A stretch of DNA of 64,000 nt from Molanna angustata (GCA_963576475.1 OY754990.1:10336921-10400920), one strand, 5' to 3'. Positions 11,715 to 22,494 are shown, counted from the stretch's first letter. Numbers and translations: made by a program. The notes: generated by a model from the sequence alone, not told the origin.

Positions 11715-12770
11715 ATACAATACAATAACAAACGACACATGTAGAAAATGCAAATCACAAAAAGAAACAATTGAACACATATATAACAGGTGGCTGCTCA
11801 ACTCTTGCACCGACGGAATATACAATAAGACACGATAACATCTGCAAACACATATATTTGGAACTAGGCCACAAACATAAACTCATCGTAACACACCCCA
11901 AGTGGTATCAATACACACCCCCAGCAGTAACGGAAAATGATAACTACAAATTATATTGGAATAGAGACATAATCACAGACAGAACAAACCTACATAACCG
12001 ACCAGACATTACATCAATCGACGAAATACATAAACACACATATCTAATAGAAATATCGATACCAAATACAGCAAATCTACAAAAGAAACATTTGAAAAAA
12101 AATAGATAAATACATACCGTTAGCAGAACAGATAAAATCACAATGGAAACAAGAAAAAGTAACAATAGTCCCAATAATGTTATTGTCTACAGGCATCATA
12201 CCAAAAACACTCAAAATATAAACATATTAAAGTTACCTCCATACGTCATCAGCAACATACAAAAAACTACAATTATCAACACATGCACTTCTTTCTTCTT
12301 CTTCTTCTTCCTCAGCCGTTTTCGATCCATCGTTAGACATAGGCCTCCCCCTTGCTCCTTCACATGTCTCTATTCCGGGCACACTGCATCCAATTTACTT
12401 CCAAATTCTTTCTGATGTCATCCGACCATCTAGCCTGTGGTCTTTCCACACTCCTTTCCGTTCTAGGTTGCCATTCTAGGAGTTTTTTTGTCCATCGTTG
12501 GTCAGTACATCTGGCAATATGACCTACCCAGCATCACTTCAGGGTAGCCATCCTTTCAGCTACGTCCACAACTTTAGTTTCTCTCTTATCCATTTGTTGC
12601 ACAATACATGCACAATAGTCAGAAAATTTCTACAGGTACCTACCGGTATAGGTACAACTACACAAACACACATACACATAGCCTCACAACTTGAGTAGGT
12701 TCCATTGTGAAGGAAATTACCGGATCATAACCGAGATCAACATTTTTGCAAGAATAATAATAAAAAAAAA
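11715..12770 (+). pseudogene. RLE-type non-LTR retrotransposon end, split by a nested RTE element
   Basis: From about 11739 the frame reads CRKCKSQKETIEHI, shifts frame near 11770, then continues TGGCSTLAPTEYTIRHD, TDRTNLHNRPDITSID and IEISIPN to 12107. A second frameshift leads into DKYIPLAEQIKSQWKQEKV and STGIIPKTLKI with a TAA. A C-x2-C-x8-H-x4/5-C knuckle followed by an RPD...D pattern is the signature of R2/R4-group retrotransposons that carry a restriction-like endonuclease. The reading resumes after an insertion at 12289-12605 (NTC before, NTCTIVRKFLQ after) and ends at a TAG near 12697. Compared with the 15.5 and 46 kb copies this is a different subfamily. It cannot encode a working protein. 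Confidence 0.8.
12289..12605 (-). pseudogene. RTE-like retrotransposon end nested in the RLE element
   Basis: On the minus strand the frame reads KVVDVAERMATLK, a stop in place of Trp, CWVGHIARCTDQRWTKKLLE, then RPQARWSDDIRKN, MQCARNRDM, another Trp-to-stop change, and RSKGEAYV. This matches the C-terminus at 50730-51062. The insertion ends in a GAA-rich tail (read as TTCTTCTTC on the plus strand). An exact 8-base repeat, ACATGCAC at 12281-12288 and 12606-12613, brackets it and fits a target-site duplication, and the host reading frame is continuous if one copy is removed. Two nonsense changes make it dead. Confidence 0.85.
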
Positions 12771-12773
12771 CTT

Positions 12774-13155
12774 TAAGCCGTAATTTAGAAATTTTCGATA
12801 TATCGAAAAAATTAATAATATAAATGCAAAAAACGGTAATAATGAATACAAGAAGAATCGTTAAAGATTTTTAAACGTCAATATTAGGGAATCAGTAGGG
12901 TTGATAGGTAGTATAGAGACCTCCTCAGAGCCTAATCCTTTGATATGTTAAGTATCTGGATGGGTGAACTATTCCCAATTGAAAGCTTGATGATGCGTTT
13001 GTTGCATTTTATTTTGCTCTTTTAAATAATTTACAATTTACGCATTGATCTGCTAATTCTTTTGAGGAAGTGTATAATGGTAATAATAATAATTGAGTGT
13101 TATTATTTGTAGTGCTTAATTGTTATTAATATCATTAGTAAATCGGCCAGCGCCG
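12774..13155 (+). pseudogene. RLE-type retrotransposon, 3' end
   Basis: Begins abruptly at TAAGCCGTAATTTAGAAATT and is homologous to the last 60 codons and the whole 3' untranslated region of the copies at 15477-16690 and 45200-46860, ending at the shared terminus ATCGGCCAGCGCCG. Directly downstream is an inverted S2 SINE. It lies head-to-tail with the previous RLE element, which belongs to another subfamily. The reading frame is broken by several stops. Confidence 0.8.
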
Positions 13156-13159
13156 TAAA

Positions 13160-13366
13160 AAATGAACACTTCCTTGCACCCTGCGCAAGTGGCGAGTTTA
13201 TTGCCCTATGGCAATTTCTTCCAACTAACCAGTGTTTTCAGTCCAGAGCATCAACATTGAGAGATATGAATTTAAATAAATTTCTCCTCTACTGAGAATC
13301 GAACACAGGACCCCCGCACAGAAACCGAATGGCTTACCAACTGTGCAACGGCGCGCGGCGGTCGGC
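13160..13366 (-). mobile_element. tRNA-derived SINE, family S2
   Basis: Read on the minus strand: GCCGACCGCC head, an A box decayed to CGTTGCACAGTTGG, B box GTGTTCGATTCTC, then the tail GAAATTGCCATAGGGCAATA, CGCCACTTGCGCAGGGTGCA and GGAAGTGTTCATT. It abuts the 3' terminus of the RLE element. Confidence 0.85.
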
Positions 13367-13795
13367 AGGTAGGTAGTTAACTCTAATTGTATTTATCTTA
13401 CTGATGTATCTTTTTAGTATCAATAACAATTTCCTCAATAAATTTTATATAAAAATATGCAGGATGCGATCCTTTAGGTTAAATCCAATTTAAAAATGAC
13501 ACTGGTCGCGCAATTATGACTGTAATGAAAGGGTCTTGGATTCATATCCGAGTAGCGTCTATTTACAGTAGGTACCAATTTGCTACACTGCATTTAAATA
13601 AACGACATTAAATTACGTTTTGATTATATTGATTTAATTAAGCAAATAGTATTTGCAACAGTTGTTGTCAAACGTTGGGATGCGTCTATGGATTACATAT
13701 TTTATTTATTGTAAATTGATCGTACAGTCAAGTGTACAAAGCCGTTCTTTTGGATTGAGATGATCTCCTCAAACCAAAATGGTAAAGCCACAAGA
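13367..13795. other. AT-rich spacer; possible decayed tRNA-like head
   Basis: No gene. Positions 13500-13560 contain TGGTCGCGCAATTATGACTG and TTGGATTCATATCC, which faintly resemble A and B boxes of a SINE head. Confidence 0.35.
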
Positions 13796-13862
13796 ATGCT
13801 GTGCAATCGCAGAAATTAATCACGTAAACTAGATGATGACAGGTCGTTAGCCCTGTAGGTGC
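13795..13862 (-). repeat. Family A, short fragment
   Basis: AATCACGTAAACTAGATGAT followed by GACAGGTCGTTAGCCCTGTA matches the centre of family A. Confidence 0.75.
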
Positions 13863-13904
13863 TTTGATTTATTTATTTATTTATTTACTATTGCTTCTGG
13901 GGTA

Positions 13905-14032
13905 ACTAACAGGTACTATGTCAAATATTAATTTAACACGCACCCGATAACAAGTTGCCAAATTCTGGACACTTACGATATTAATCGTCTCACAGATACA
14001 GACTGAAAATACAATTATTTAGTTGCCCGAGT
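13905..14032 (-). mobile_element. SINE S1, 5'-truncated, next to the AAAT array
   Basis: On the minus strand: TTTCAGTCTGTATCTGTGAG, then ACGATTAATATCG, then GGCAACTTGTTATCGGGTGC and GTGTTAAATTAATATTTGAC. The tRNA-like head is missing at the side where the long tetranucleotide array begins, as at 4685. Confidence 0.8.
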
Positions 14033-14035
14033 AGC

Positions 14036-14645
<610 letters not shown>

Positions 14646-15460
14646 TTAAAAATACCGCCTTCTGTAGACTCGAATCATCAGTAGCCTTTCTCTGTATACT
14701 CGGATCCGATCCCAATTTGGAATTAATGAACAAAAATATACTAAAGTATTTTTCCACAAAAAATCGATTATAATTACCGAACGTTTTTGCCGAGCTAGCT
14801 CTTAAATAAATAAATCAAGGTCTTAAATAAATAAATTCAGGTTATACTGTGGTATATATTTTGCTGGGTTTTTATGTAGTTGTATGATTGTTCTAATATA
14901 GCGTTGTCTGATATCCAGGACCTTGAATTCCTTAAAACAGCTGGCTTCATGGATATCTGTAAATATTTCTATCTGTGGAAAACGTCAATTCTCTCTCTGT
15001 CTCTTCTCTCCCTTGACGAATCAACAAATTAATCAGTTGACAGAAAACTTCTGCTTTATTATCGCTGAAGGGGATGGTGCCGAAACTTATGCTATTATGC
15101 GCCAGCTACACACTTTGGTATTCACTGGAAATCATGACCTTTTGATGAAACCTTCTAGAAGCATGAAGCTACCATATAAATATGGATATCTACATTTATA
15201 TACATAACATATTTTCATCTTTCGCGAATATTGTAGCAAGGAGTGTAATGAATTACTTATAGGTATATGTATTATTTAATAAAAGAGAAACCTCCTTTCT
15301 CTGTCTTTTAACCGAATGAAATAATCAACTGTCAGTTCCGCGCGATTTATATAACAATATCATTTATTTTATTTTATTACAACTCAACAGTTATTTCATA
15401 CATTGCTAAAATTATCACATGTATTAAAACCATTCACAGAGATGTGTAAATTATTTTATT
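14646..15460. other. Unassigned segment with an unrecognised 95-codon frame
   Basis: A plus-strand frame covers 14923-15207 and encodes SLKQLASWISVNISICGKRQ, followed by LTNQQINQLTENFCFIIAEG and RQLHTLVFTGNHDLL. It has a less biased composition than other chance frames here, but I do not recognise it; another frame over 14890-15030 is equally plausible. It might be a remnant of a host exon or a mobile element. No promoter or splice arrangement can be defended. Confidence 0.3.
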
Positions 15461-15476
15461 TATTTATTTATGCGGC

Positions 15477-16690
15477 GCTGGCCGATTTACTAATGATATT
15501 AATAACAATTAAGCACTACAAATAATAACACTCAATTATTATTATTACCATTATACACTTCCTCAAAAGAATTAGCAGATCAATGCGTAAATTGTAAATT
15601 ATTTAAAAGAGCAAAATAAAATGCAACAAACGCATCATCAAGCTTTCAATTGGGAATAGTTCACCCATCCAGATACTTAACATATCAAAGGATTAGGGTC
15701 TGAGGAGGTCTCTATACTACCTAACAACCCTACTGATTCCCGAATATTAACGTTTAAAAAATATTTAACGATTCTACATGTATTCATAATTACCGTTTTT
15801 TGCATTTTTATTATTAAATTTTTCGATAAATCTATAATTTCTAAATTACGGATTAACGATTTTGGAATAATGCCAGTGGCTGAAATAATGAACGGTAATA
15901 TTATTATTTTACGAGAGTGCCAAAGTCTTTTAATCTCGTTACCTAAAGCAGTGTATTTTCTAATTTTTTCATCAAAAGTTTTTATAATATTACTAGAATT
16001 TGGAATAGCTACGTCGCAAATATATGTTATTTTTTTAATTTTATCATGTATTATTAAATCGGGTCTGTTATGTTGAATTGACCGGTCAGTTAATGTTGTT
16101 TTATCGTAATAAAGCGAAATATTATTATTTTCTAAAAATGAAATCGGATCATATTCATAATATGGTTTTATGTTTATCGCGTCAATTAATTTATATTTAA
16201 TAGCTAAATTTTGGTGTATTATTTTTGCTACTTGGTTATGTCTAAATGTATATTCTGATTGCGCGAGAAAAGAACAGCCCGATATTATATGCTCGATTGT
16301 TTTCGGAAAAGCCAAACATTTCCTACAACTATCATCTACTACATTTATGTCTTTTATTATATATTTTTGATAATTTTTAGTTTTTATTACTCAATCCTGA
16401 AACGCTATTATAAAACCTTCTAAATCCGCGTCCAAATCACCAATACTCAACCATTTGTTTGACCAAATTTTGTCAACATAAGATTGGTTTAGAAATTTTG
16501 GATGTACAGAATGAATCATTTTATTTAGCCACGAACTTAGAAGGTCGTCATTTATATTTATAATATTGTTATTGGCATTCTCGTAATTTAAATTTAATGT
16601 TGTTAAATTTTTGTCCGCCTCACAGATAACTTTATGCATTAAAGAACTCTCAGATTTTTTGTGAAAGAAAGATTTTAGCGATTCGATTTG
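15477..16690 (-). pseudogene. RLE-type non-LTR retrotransposon, best-preserved copy
   Basis: Read on the minus strand, a single frame runs from about 16690 to the TAA at 15677: IESLKSFFHKKSES, then ADKNLTTLNLNYEN, then DGFI-like AFQD, one in-frame TGA (16391-16393), then VIKTKNYQKYI and the knuckle CRKC-x8-H-x4-C (from about 16325), SEYTFRHNQVAKIIH, HNRPDLIIHD and YICDVAIPNSS. RPD and the Asp 15 residues later fit the catalytic core of restriction-like endonucleases of the R2/R4 group. A 200-base 3' untranslated region ends at CGGCCAGCGCCG with an AAAT-type tail. Apart from the one stop (and an upstream TGA near 16690) about 330 codons are readable. The reverse-transcriptase domain is missing, so the insertion was 5'-truncated. 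The exact clade (R4/Dong, NeSL or R2-like) cannot be settled by eye. Confidence 0.85.
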
Positions 16691-16699
16691 AATTCATTT

Positions 16700-17350
16700 G
16701 AATTTATTTTTTATTTTAATTTATGTATTATTATTTTTATATTTATTTATTCGTTGCGTGTAAAACGATGTTTGGAGTAACCTGTATTTTGGATTTTAAG
16801 CGTTGGAAAACGGGCCGCGTTGAAAATAGTGTCCATGTAAAGTGAACTTTAGATTTATTCTTCTTAATAGATATGGGGAATCAACTCGATTATTTAGAAA
16901 ATTGTGCAGATACACAAGGTCTCTTATTGAACGACGTTCTTGTAGCAGATGGAGCATATCTATTTTTTTACAACGATCAGAATAGCTGGAACAATGAATG
17001 TTCTTCGCAACTTACGTGATATTTCAAGATGTTTTCTATAAATGCATCATTTTTAAGGCTTGTGAAAAACAGGCTTTCACTTAGTATTTATAATAATCTG
17101 CACCATTCAATTATATAGTTTCTTATATAGTTTCTTATTACGAAACATCAGCAGATATTCATATATGGATATACGTATATCTACAAAATTAAGACTGCCA
17201 CAGACCAATCTCAACATTATCATAATGGTTGAGTTACAAACACACAAAATTACTTTACACACTTTTTAATTAAATATATTTAAGAGGGCGTATAAACTCG
17301 CACATCGCATTTTGAAATTAAAGTGTTTTCAACATTCCTTTACAGAATTG
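16700..17350. other. AT-rich spacer with a 48-codon frame
   Basis: The only notable item is a short plus-strand frame at 16873-17019 beginning MGNQLDYLENCADTQGLLLN and ending SSQLT. Its residue composition looks protein-like, but no family is recognised and the length is within chance. The remainder shows nothing. Confidence 0.3.
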
Positions 17351-17354
17351 GCGT

Positions 17355-17640
17355 AAAAAAAAATTTATTTATTTTTATTTATTTATTTTTATTTATTGGT
17401 AAATTCACAGAATATATTTTACATAACATTGTTCACATAATCTAAATATAAATGTATACCAATTACGAATTTACTCGTGAAATGTTACATAGTTAGTGTT
17501 TGGTATAAAAAGTATTATTAACAAATAAAAAAAACTAAACTATGTTGATAGAGGAAGTAACAATAACAATAAATCAATGTACCTACAATAAAGTAAGCGA
17601 GAAGAAATAAATACAATAATTATACAGAAAACAAATCATA
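17355..17640 (-). mobile_element. Probable 3' untranslated end of a non-LTR element
   Basis: An ATTT-rich stretch (17362-17397) is followed by GGTAAATTCACAGAATATAT and ATTTTACATAACATTG. In minus orientation this is a 3' end with an AAAT-type tail, as at 28003 and 37175. No coding sequence remains; the call is inferred from the pattern. Confidence 0.4.
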
Positions 17641-17960
17641 ACAAATTGAGTAAGTAAATTAAGTAGAAAATCAAGAGCAAAATAAGAGAAAAATCAAGAG
17701 AGAAATAAGAAAACATAAAGAGAAAAATCATGAGATAATCAAGAGAAAAATCGAGAGAAAATATTAGAAAAATAAGAGAAAATCAAGAGAAAAACCAAGA
17801 AAATAATAAGAGAAAAATCAAGAGATAAAGAATAGAAAAATCATGAGAAAAATCAAGAGAAAAATATGAGAAAATCAAGATAAAAATATGAGAAAAATCA
17901 AGAGGATGATAAAAGAAAAAGCAAGAGAAAAATCAAGATACACAATCTTTCAAGACTTAC
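17640..17960. repeat. A/G-rich imperfect tandem repeat
   Basis: About 300 bases of irregular AATCAAGAGAAAAAT and AATAAGAGAAAAATC units. Confidence 0.85.
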
Positions 17961-18164
17961 GTCAGGAATTTCATCATGTATACAATATATGAAAGAGAAA
18001 AAAAATCTGTGTTACGGTGAAGTTAATGAAGTTACGGTGACTTGTAAAATTAATTTTTGGCTTTTGTTATTTTCTTTATTAATTTTGTTCCGATGTATTT
18101 TATAATCTAATTTTAAAATTTCATTATTTGGGTCTTTTGATAGCATTTTTTTAAGAAAATCTCT

Positions 18165-18370
18165 ATTTATTATTTGTATTATTATATTCCGTGTAATCCA
18201 CTTATTTGTATTATTATATTCCGTGTTATCCACTTATTTGTATTATTATATTCCGTGTAATCCACTTATTTGTATTATTATATTCCGTGTAATCCACTTA
18301 TTTGTATTATTATATTCCGTGTAATCCACTTATTTGTATTATTATATTCCGTGTAATCCACTTATTTGTT
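18165..18370. repeat. 32-bp tandem repeat
   Basis: About six nearly identical head-to-tail copies of a unit starting CTTATTTGTATTATTATATT and ending CCGTGTAATCCA (copies begin at 18201, 18233, 18265, 18297 and 18329). Without unique spacers this is a minisatellite, not a CRISPR array. Confidence 0.95.
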
Positions 18371-18689
18371 ACAGTTTTATGGCTGTTACAGTAATTGTAT
18401 CATCATGTTTTCAGTCACTTTTTCGATTTAGATTTAGAGTTATATACCCTCTTAATATAATAATAATAATCAAATCGACAAACGTATGAGAGTGCATATT
18501 ATCTTTGAATCTTAAAAGTCATCACAAGGTCGAGACCCTTAATTGATCTCCCACTATGTCATACCAATCTCCTCATATTGAGGACAGAAAATAATTGATC
18601 ATAATCTAAATATGTATAATAAGTATCGCTGATTTTTTGCCAGCAATGGAATCCTTTTAGAATTACAGCAGTACATTTCTATTTTTTTT

Positions 18690-18912
18690 TTTTTGTGAAA
18701 TATTAATTTAGTTACGACATCATTTCATACAATTTTTATATCAGAATATAAAATATCTACGGAGACTCTTAATAGTTTGATACTTAATCTTCATTCTTAC
18801 CATCAAGCTTTTTACATATTCGGGGTAGGAAAAAAGGACTGAACTCCACGCTGTTCTATTCTAACCTACAATTTTTGTATAGTATACAAAATATCTTAAA
18901 ATATTCATATGC
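18690..18912 (+). repeat. Dispersed repeat, family D
   Basis: TTTAGTTACGACATCATTTC, then TACAATTTTTATATC, then AGTTTGATACTTAATC, then ATTCGGGGTAGGAAAAAAGG and AAATATCTTAAAATATT recur in the same order at 61805-62145 and, inverted, at 41265-41470. Confidence 0.7.
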
Positions 18913-18915
18913 ATA

Positions 18916-19190
18916 CATACCATCACGCCATGTCCATTACGGGTAAGCAGAGAGAACCGAGCGCCATACTTCTCTATTTTTGCACACATTTCTGGCTTTC
19001 TTTACATCCATGCATCGTCTCATACATGCTCGTCGATTGTTTAAACTTTTTATGTTTCCTTCTTTCAAAATATCATTCACATGGTCATGCCATCCCTTTC
19101 TAGGGCGACCCCTGCTATTCACTCCATGTATATTTTTTTGGTCAGTCGTTCATCGTTCATTCTTTCAATATGCCTAAACCACCTCAAGGC
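18916..19190 (-). pseudogene. RTE-like retrotransposon C-terminus ('catcacgcc' family)
   Basis: On the minus strand: NSRGRPRKGWHDHVNDILKE, then RRACMRRCMDVKKARNVC, then VWRSVLSAYP, followed by the shared 3' end (GGTTCTCTCTGCTTACCC through GACATGGCGTGATGGTATGT). The GRGRPRKGWxxHV segment is characteristic of the C-terminal region of RTE-type polyproteins. The 5' portion is absent and the end before the stop is slightly altered. Same family as 26.8 and 33.5 kb. Confidence 0.8.
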
Positions 19191-19229
19191 AAGGCATTAA
19201 AATACTCAATAATTTGAATTAAAGGGTTT

Positions 19230-19330
19230 ATAGTTTGGTACGTTTATATTTCAAAGGGGTTTAAGGGTTTATATTTTTCAACTAATAGATACTTTCGCTA
19301 TCGACAGATGGATATCACACAACTAGTCCA
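19230..19330 (-). repeat. Short dispersed repeat with 'CTATCGACAG'
   Basis: TAGTTTGGTACGTTTATATT, then CTTTCGCTATCGACAGATGG match, in order, the end of family D at 62070-62145. Confidence 0.55.
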
Positions 19331-19374
19331 TTTGTTTCGTTCCCAGGTACAGAATTCATATTTATTTGGCTCAA

Positions 19375-19812
19375 ACAAATTTCATAACAATACGTATGAT
19401 ACATACCCAATTACAGAATTTATGTCAATATGGTAGGTACGTATATTTTTTTTTCATCATGTTACCCACCCTTTTACAGAATTGAAATCGAAGCGGTATA
19501 AGAGAATTTATGCCAATATTGTACCTACACAATCACATAATTTATGTAAATATGGTATTTACCTTATAGATACAGAATTTAAATCAAAGTGGTACCTGCC
19601 CAATCAGAAAAATTATGTCAATATGGTACCTACCCAGTTACAGAATTTGAATCAAAGTGATACACCTTTTAAATCAGAGAATTTATGTCAATATGGCACC
19701 TACCCAATTACAGATTTTATATCAATATGGTACCCACCCAATCACATAATTTATGTCAATTCGGTACCTAACCAATCACAGAATTTTTGTCAACACGGTG
19801 CTTACTAAGTAT
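19375..19812 (+). repeat. Approximately 35-bp minisatellite
   Basis: Around ten diverged copies of ACCTACCCAATCACAGAATT followed by TATGTCAATATGGT. The same unit recurs at 20262-20340 and 20755-20830, so the array once extended further and was interrupted by MITEs. The open frame 19482-19808 is a translation of the repeat. Confidence 0.9.
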
Positions 19813-19955
19813 GTACCGTATATTTTTATTATGATATACTAGATGTACCTAGTATAAATTTAATGGCCTTAATGTAATGTAAAGCTCTCCATGACTTTAT
19901 TAAAGAACTCAGGCAAAAATATACATAGTTATACCATAGATTTTCATATAATATA

Positions 19956-20241
19956 CTAGATGTAATACTCTGTGCAAAAAGTGAGTCATGGAATATCGCG
20001 CGTTTGACGTTTTGGTTGGCAACATATTGCAGTTCTCCATACATTTCAACACATCCTAAATAACTGTTCTCTAAACATCAATAAACAAAGTGTTTTTTTC
20101 GACAAATAAATTCGAAAACAATTCACATTAGTCGTTATTCTCTACAGAAAAACGATGTGGTCTGCCCACCAAAACGTCAAAAATTGCCCGAAAAAATGCC
20201 TCACTTGGATTCATACAAAATTTACTAACTACGACATCTAG
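19956..20241. mobile_element. 286-bp MITE with TA target duplication
   Basis: Bounded by CTAGATGT at 19956 and ACATCTAG ending at 20241, each flanked by TA. Longer sub-terminal inverted segments are present (TTTGACGTTTTGGTTGGC against CCACCAAAACGTCAAA). No coding capacity. A TA duplication and short TIRs fit a Tc1/mariner-type non-autonomous element. A small palindrome, TATACTAG-N6-CTAGTATA, at 19835-19856 may be a remnant of another copy. Confidence 0.7.
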
Positions 20242-20351
20242 TATAATGTAATAAAAATGTATGGTATGTCCCCACCCAGCCACAGAATTTATATAAATAT
20301 GACACCAAACCAGTTACAGAATTCATACGTAATGTATCTGGTCTAAAAATT

Positions 20352-20735
20352 ACCCCCTATTCAGTAACTATTGTAACTAAATTAGGAACGTTCTAAAATT
20401 GTACATTTTAGATTTACGGTCTTATTTCATCGTTATAAAATATCAACTTGGACAAAATGGAGGAGGAACGTACCTACATATATTGGCCGGAACGTTCTTA
20501 AAAAAGTTACTAAATCAGACGTATTTTGAATAATTATGAAAATGATAAAAATTTCATAATTATTCATAATACGTCTGATTTAGTAACTTTTTAAGAACGT
20601 TCGGTCCAAAATGGGTACGTTCCTATTCCATTTAGTCCAAGTTGATATTTTATAACGCTGAAATAAGACCGTAAATCTAAAATGTACAATTTTAGAACGT
20701 TCCTAATTTAGTTACAATAGTTACTGAATAGGGGG
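20352..20735. mobile_element. 384-bp foldback MITE
   Basis: Almost the whole element is one inverted repeat: CCCCCTATTCAGTAACTATT at the left pairs with AATAGTTACTGAATAGGGGG at the right, and the complementarity continues inward to a loop around 20539-20548 (GAAAATGATAAAAATTTC). TA lies directly outside both ends. The flanks (20255-20350 and 20739-20835) are copies of the local minisatellite region, so it sits inside an older tandem array. No coding capacity. Confidence 0.9.
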
Positions 20736-20839
20736 TAATGTAATAAAAATATATGGTAAGTCCCCACCCAGCTACAGAATTTATATCAATATGACACCAA
20801 TCCAGTTACAGAATTCATACGTAGTCTAAAAATTGTGTT

Positions 20840-21205
20840 CCTACTACACAGTTGATTCAATTATCCGATACAACACTTGCAACAACACCATCGGTTTAAT
20901 AATATCCAATACATATATTTCTCATTGTTTGCTGGGTGTTGCCGTTTGGCAATGAGATCTCAAATCTAGGAAGTATCGGTCTGATGAACACGAAACACAT
21001 CGTGTGTGTTAAATTTGTCTGATCCACATCGTGCATGTACTTACATCATTCTCATCTCAATTGTACCTTGAGGTTCATCATTACAGAAACAATAACTTAA
21101 TATTAGGGTTGGCATATTTTTATTTATTAATAATATTTTATTATTTTTACCATACCATACCATCACGCCCTTACCCTATTTAGGTACATACACATTGGTA
21201 AAAGT
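20840..21205. other. AT-rich spacer
   Basis: No gene. GTTGCCGTTTGGCAATGAGA at about 20938 resembles the S2 SINE tail palindrome, and CATACCATCACGCCCTTACC at about 21150 resembles the 'catcacgcc' 3' end; both are very short fragments. Confidence 0.4.
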
Positions 21206-21610
21206 ATGTAAACAAGCCAAAAATGAAATAGTATTTCTGCCTCAGTTCAGTGGTGACATCTGTGCGAGACACCGTCACCTCATTTGTAAGGTGTTGTTTT
21301 CATTGTTTACAAATAAACTAATTTCTCAATAGATGGCGTTACAAAAAAAGGTTTCTTCGTACTTCATAGATGGCAATAGTATAGTTCCTTATTTTCAGGT
21401 GAATTGTTACACACTATTCAAATATATAGAACTATCAAAAATTACATTGATAAGGAAACTCAATAAGAAGGCATAATTGATGAAGGTTGCGCAAGCGCAT
21501 AAAATAATCACGTAAACCAGCCGATGACAGGTCGTAAGCCCTGTAGGTGCCTTGAGTTCCTGATTCTTCTATAATATCCCAACTTCGTCTCTATTGAGAT
21601 GTTAAAATGT
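21206..21610 (-). repeat. Interspersed repeat, family A, long copy
   Basis: One of the most complete copies. It includes the distal part (GTGACATCTGTGCGAGACAC, ATAGATGGCGTTACAAAAAA, CATAGATGGCAATAGTATAG) and the core (CGTAAACCAGCCGATGACAG through TCGTCTCTATTGAGATG), followed by GTTTGTCAATAAAAATATGA. Confidence 0.9.
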
Positions 21611-22100
21611 TTGTCAATAAAAATATGAAATATTATTTTTTACAAAAATGAAATCGGTTCATTGTCATAATACGGTTTTATTTTTATCACGTCAATTAAT
21701 TCATATTTAATAACAAAATTTTGATATTTTATTATAATTATATATTTTATAATTTTTGTCAGCCCTGAATGAACTTAATTGTGCTCCTACCTTTTAAGAA
21801 GACTGTGGCTGTGAGGTTAGATCGCCTCCTCTCAAAGCCATTATCCCAGTTCGTAACCTTGCCGCGGGCGAAGCAGACAGACAATCATTATTATAATTAC
21901 GCAATTTTCATTATGATATTGAAAATAACATTATTAGGTATCATCGCGCGAGTGTAAAATGAGTCGCAGTTAAAAAATGGATTAAAATTTAATATACCCA
22001 CCTATAATTACCCACGTGTAAATATTATTACTCCTCATTACCCCAAGGGGATAAAGGAGATAAATATAATATAAATTGGCAATTTTTAAGGCTACCCAAC
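21611..22100. other. RLE element scrap and spacer
   Basis: Positions 21630-21740 (AAAATGAAATCGGTTCATTG, then ATACGGTTTTATTTTTATC, then CAATTAATTCATATTTAATA) align with 16135-16210, the middle of the RLE endonuclease region in minus orientation, so a small fragment of that element lies here. The frame 21769-21957 is not recognised. Confidence 0.55.
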
Positions 22101-22104
22101 ATTT

Positions 22105-22490
22105 TTTAGAATCTCAATAGAGACGAAGTTGGGATATTGTAGAAGAACCAGGAACTCGAGGCACCTACAGAGCTTACGAACAGTCATCGGCTGGTTTACG
22201 TGATCAATTTATGCGCTTGCGGAACGTTCACCAATTATGCCTTCTTATTGAGTTTTCTTATCAATGCAATTTATTTCAATAATGTGTAACAATTCACCTG
22301 AAAATTAAGGAACTATACTATTGCCATCTATGATGTATCGGAAAAGCCTTTTTTGTAGCGCCTTCTATAGAGAAATTAGTTTATTTTTAAACAAAAAAAA
22401 GAGTTTGTCAATAAAAATTTCATTTGACTCCCGAAAGGGAAAAAAATCCAATGTTTGCGTATATGCAATTAAAAAAGAATATTCGATTAT
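22105..22490 (+). repeat. Interspersed repeat, family A with terminal motif
   Basis: Core in plus orientation from CTCAATAGAGACGAAGTTGG through GGTTTACGTGATCAATTTAT to CGCCTTCTATAGAGAAATTAG, then TTGTCAATAAAAATTTCATT and the end motif TGACTCCCGAAAGGGAAAAA, ATCCAATGTTTGCGTATATG and AAAAAAGAATATTCGATT. Confidence 0.85.
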
Positions 22491-22494
22491 TAAC

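Noticed and set aside
14923..15207. 95-codon frame as a host exon
   Set aside because: No recognised domain, no defensible splice sites, and a competing frame of similar quality over the same bases; kept only as an unassigned segment.
18165..18370. Regularly spaced 32-bp repeats resembling a CRISPR array
   Set aside because: Units are contiguous with no unique spacers, and the surrounding sequence is eukaryotic. It is a minisatellite.
19482..19808. 108-codon plus frame
   Set aside because: Translation of the 35-bp minisatellite.
20352..20735. piggyBac- or Harbinger-type element, because TTA/TAA lies next to the C/G runs
   Set aside because: The TTA and TAA are inverted and not a direct TTAA or TWA duplication; a TA duplication with C/G ends is the simpler reading.
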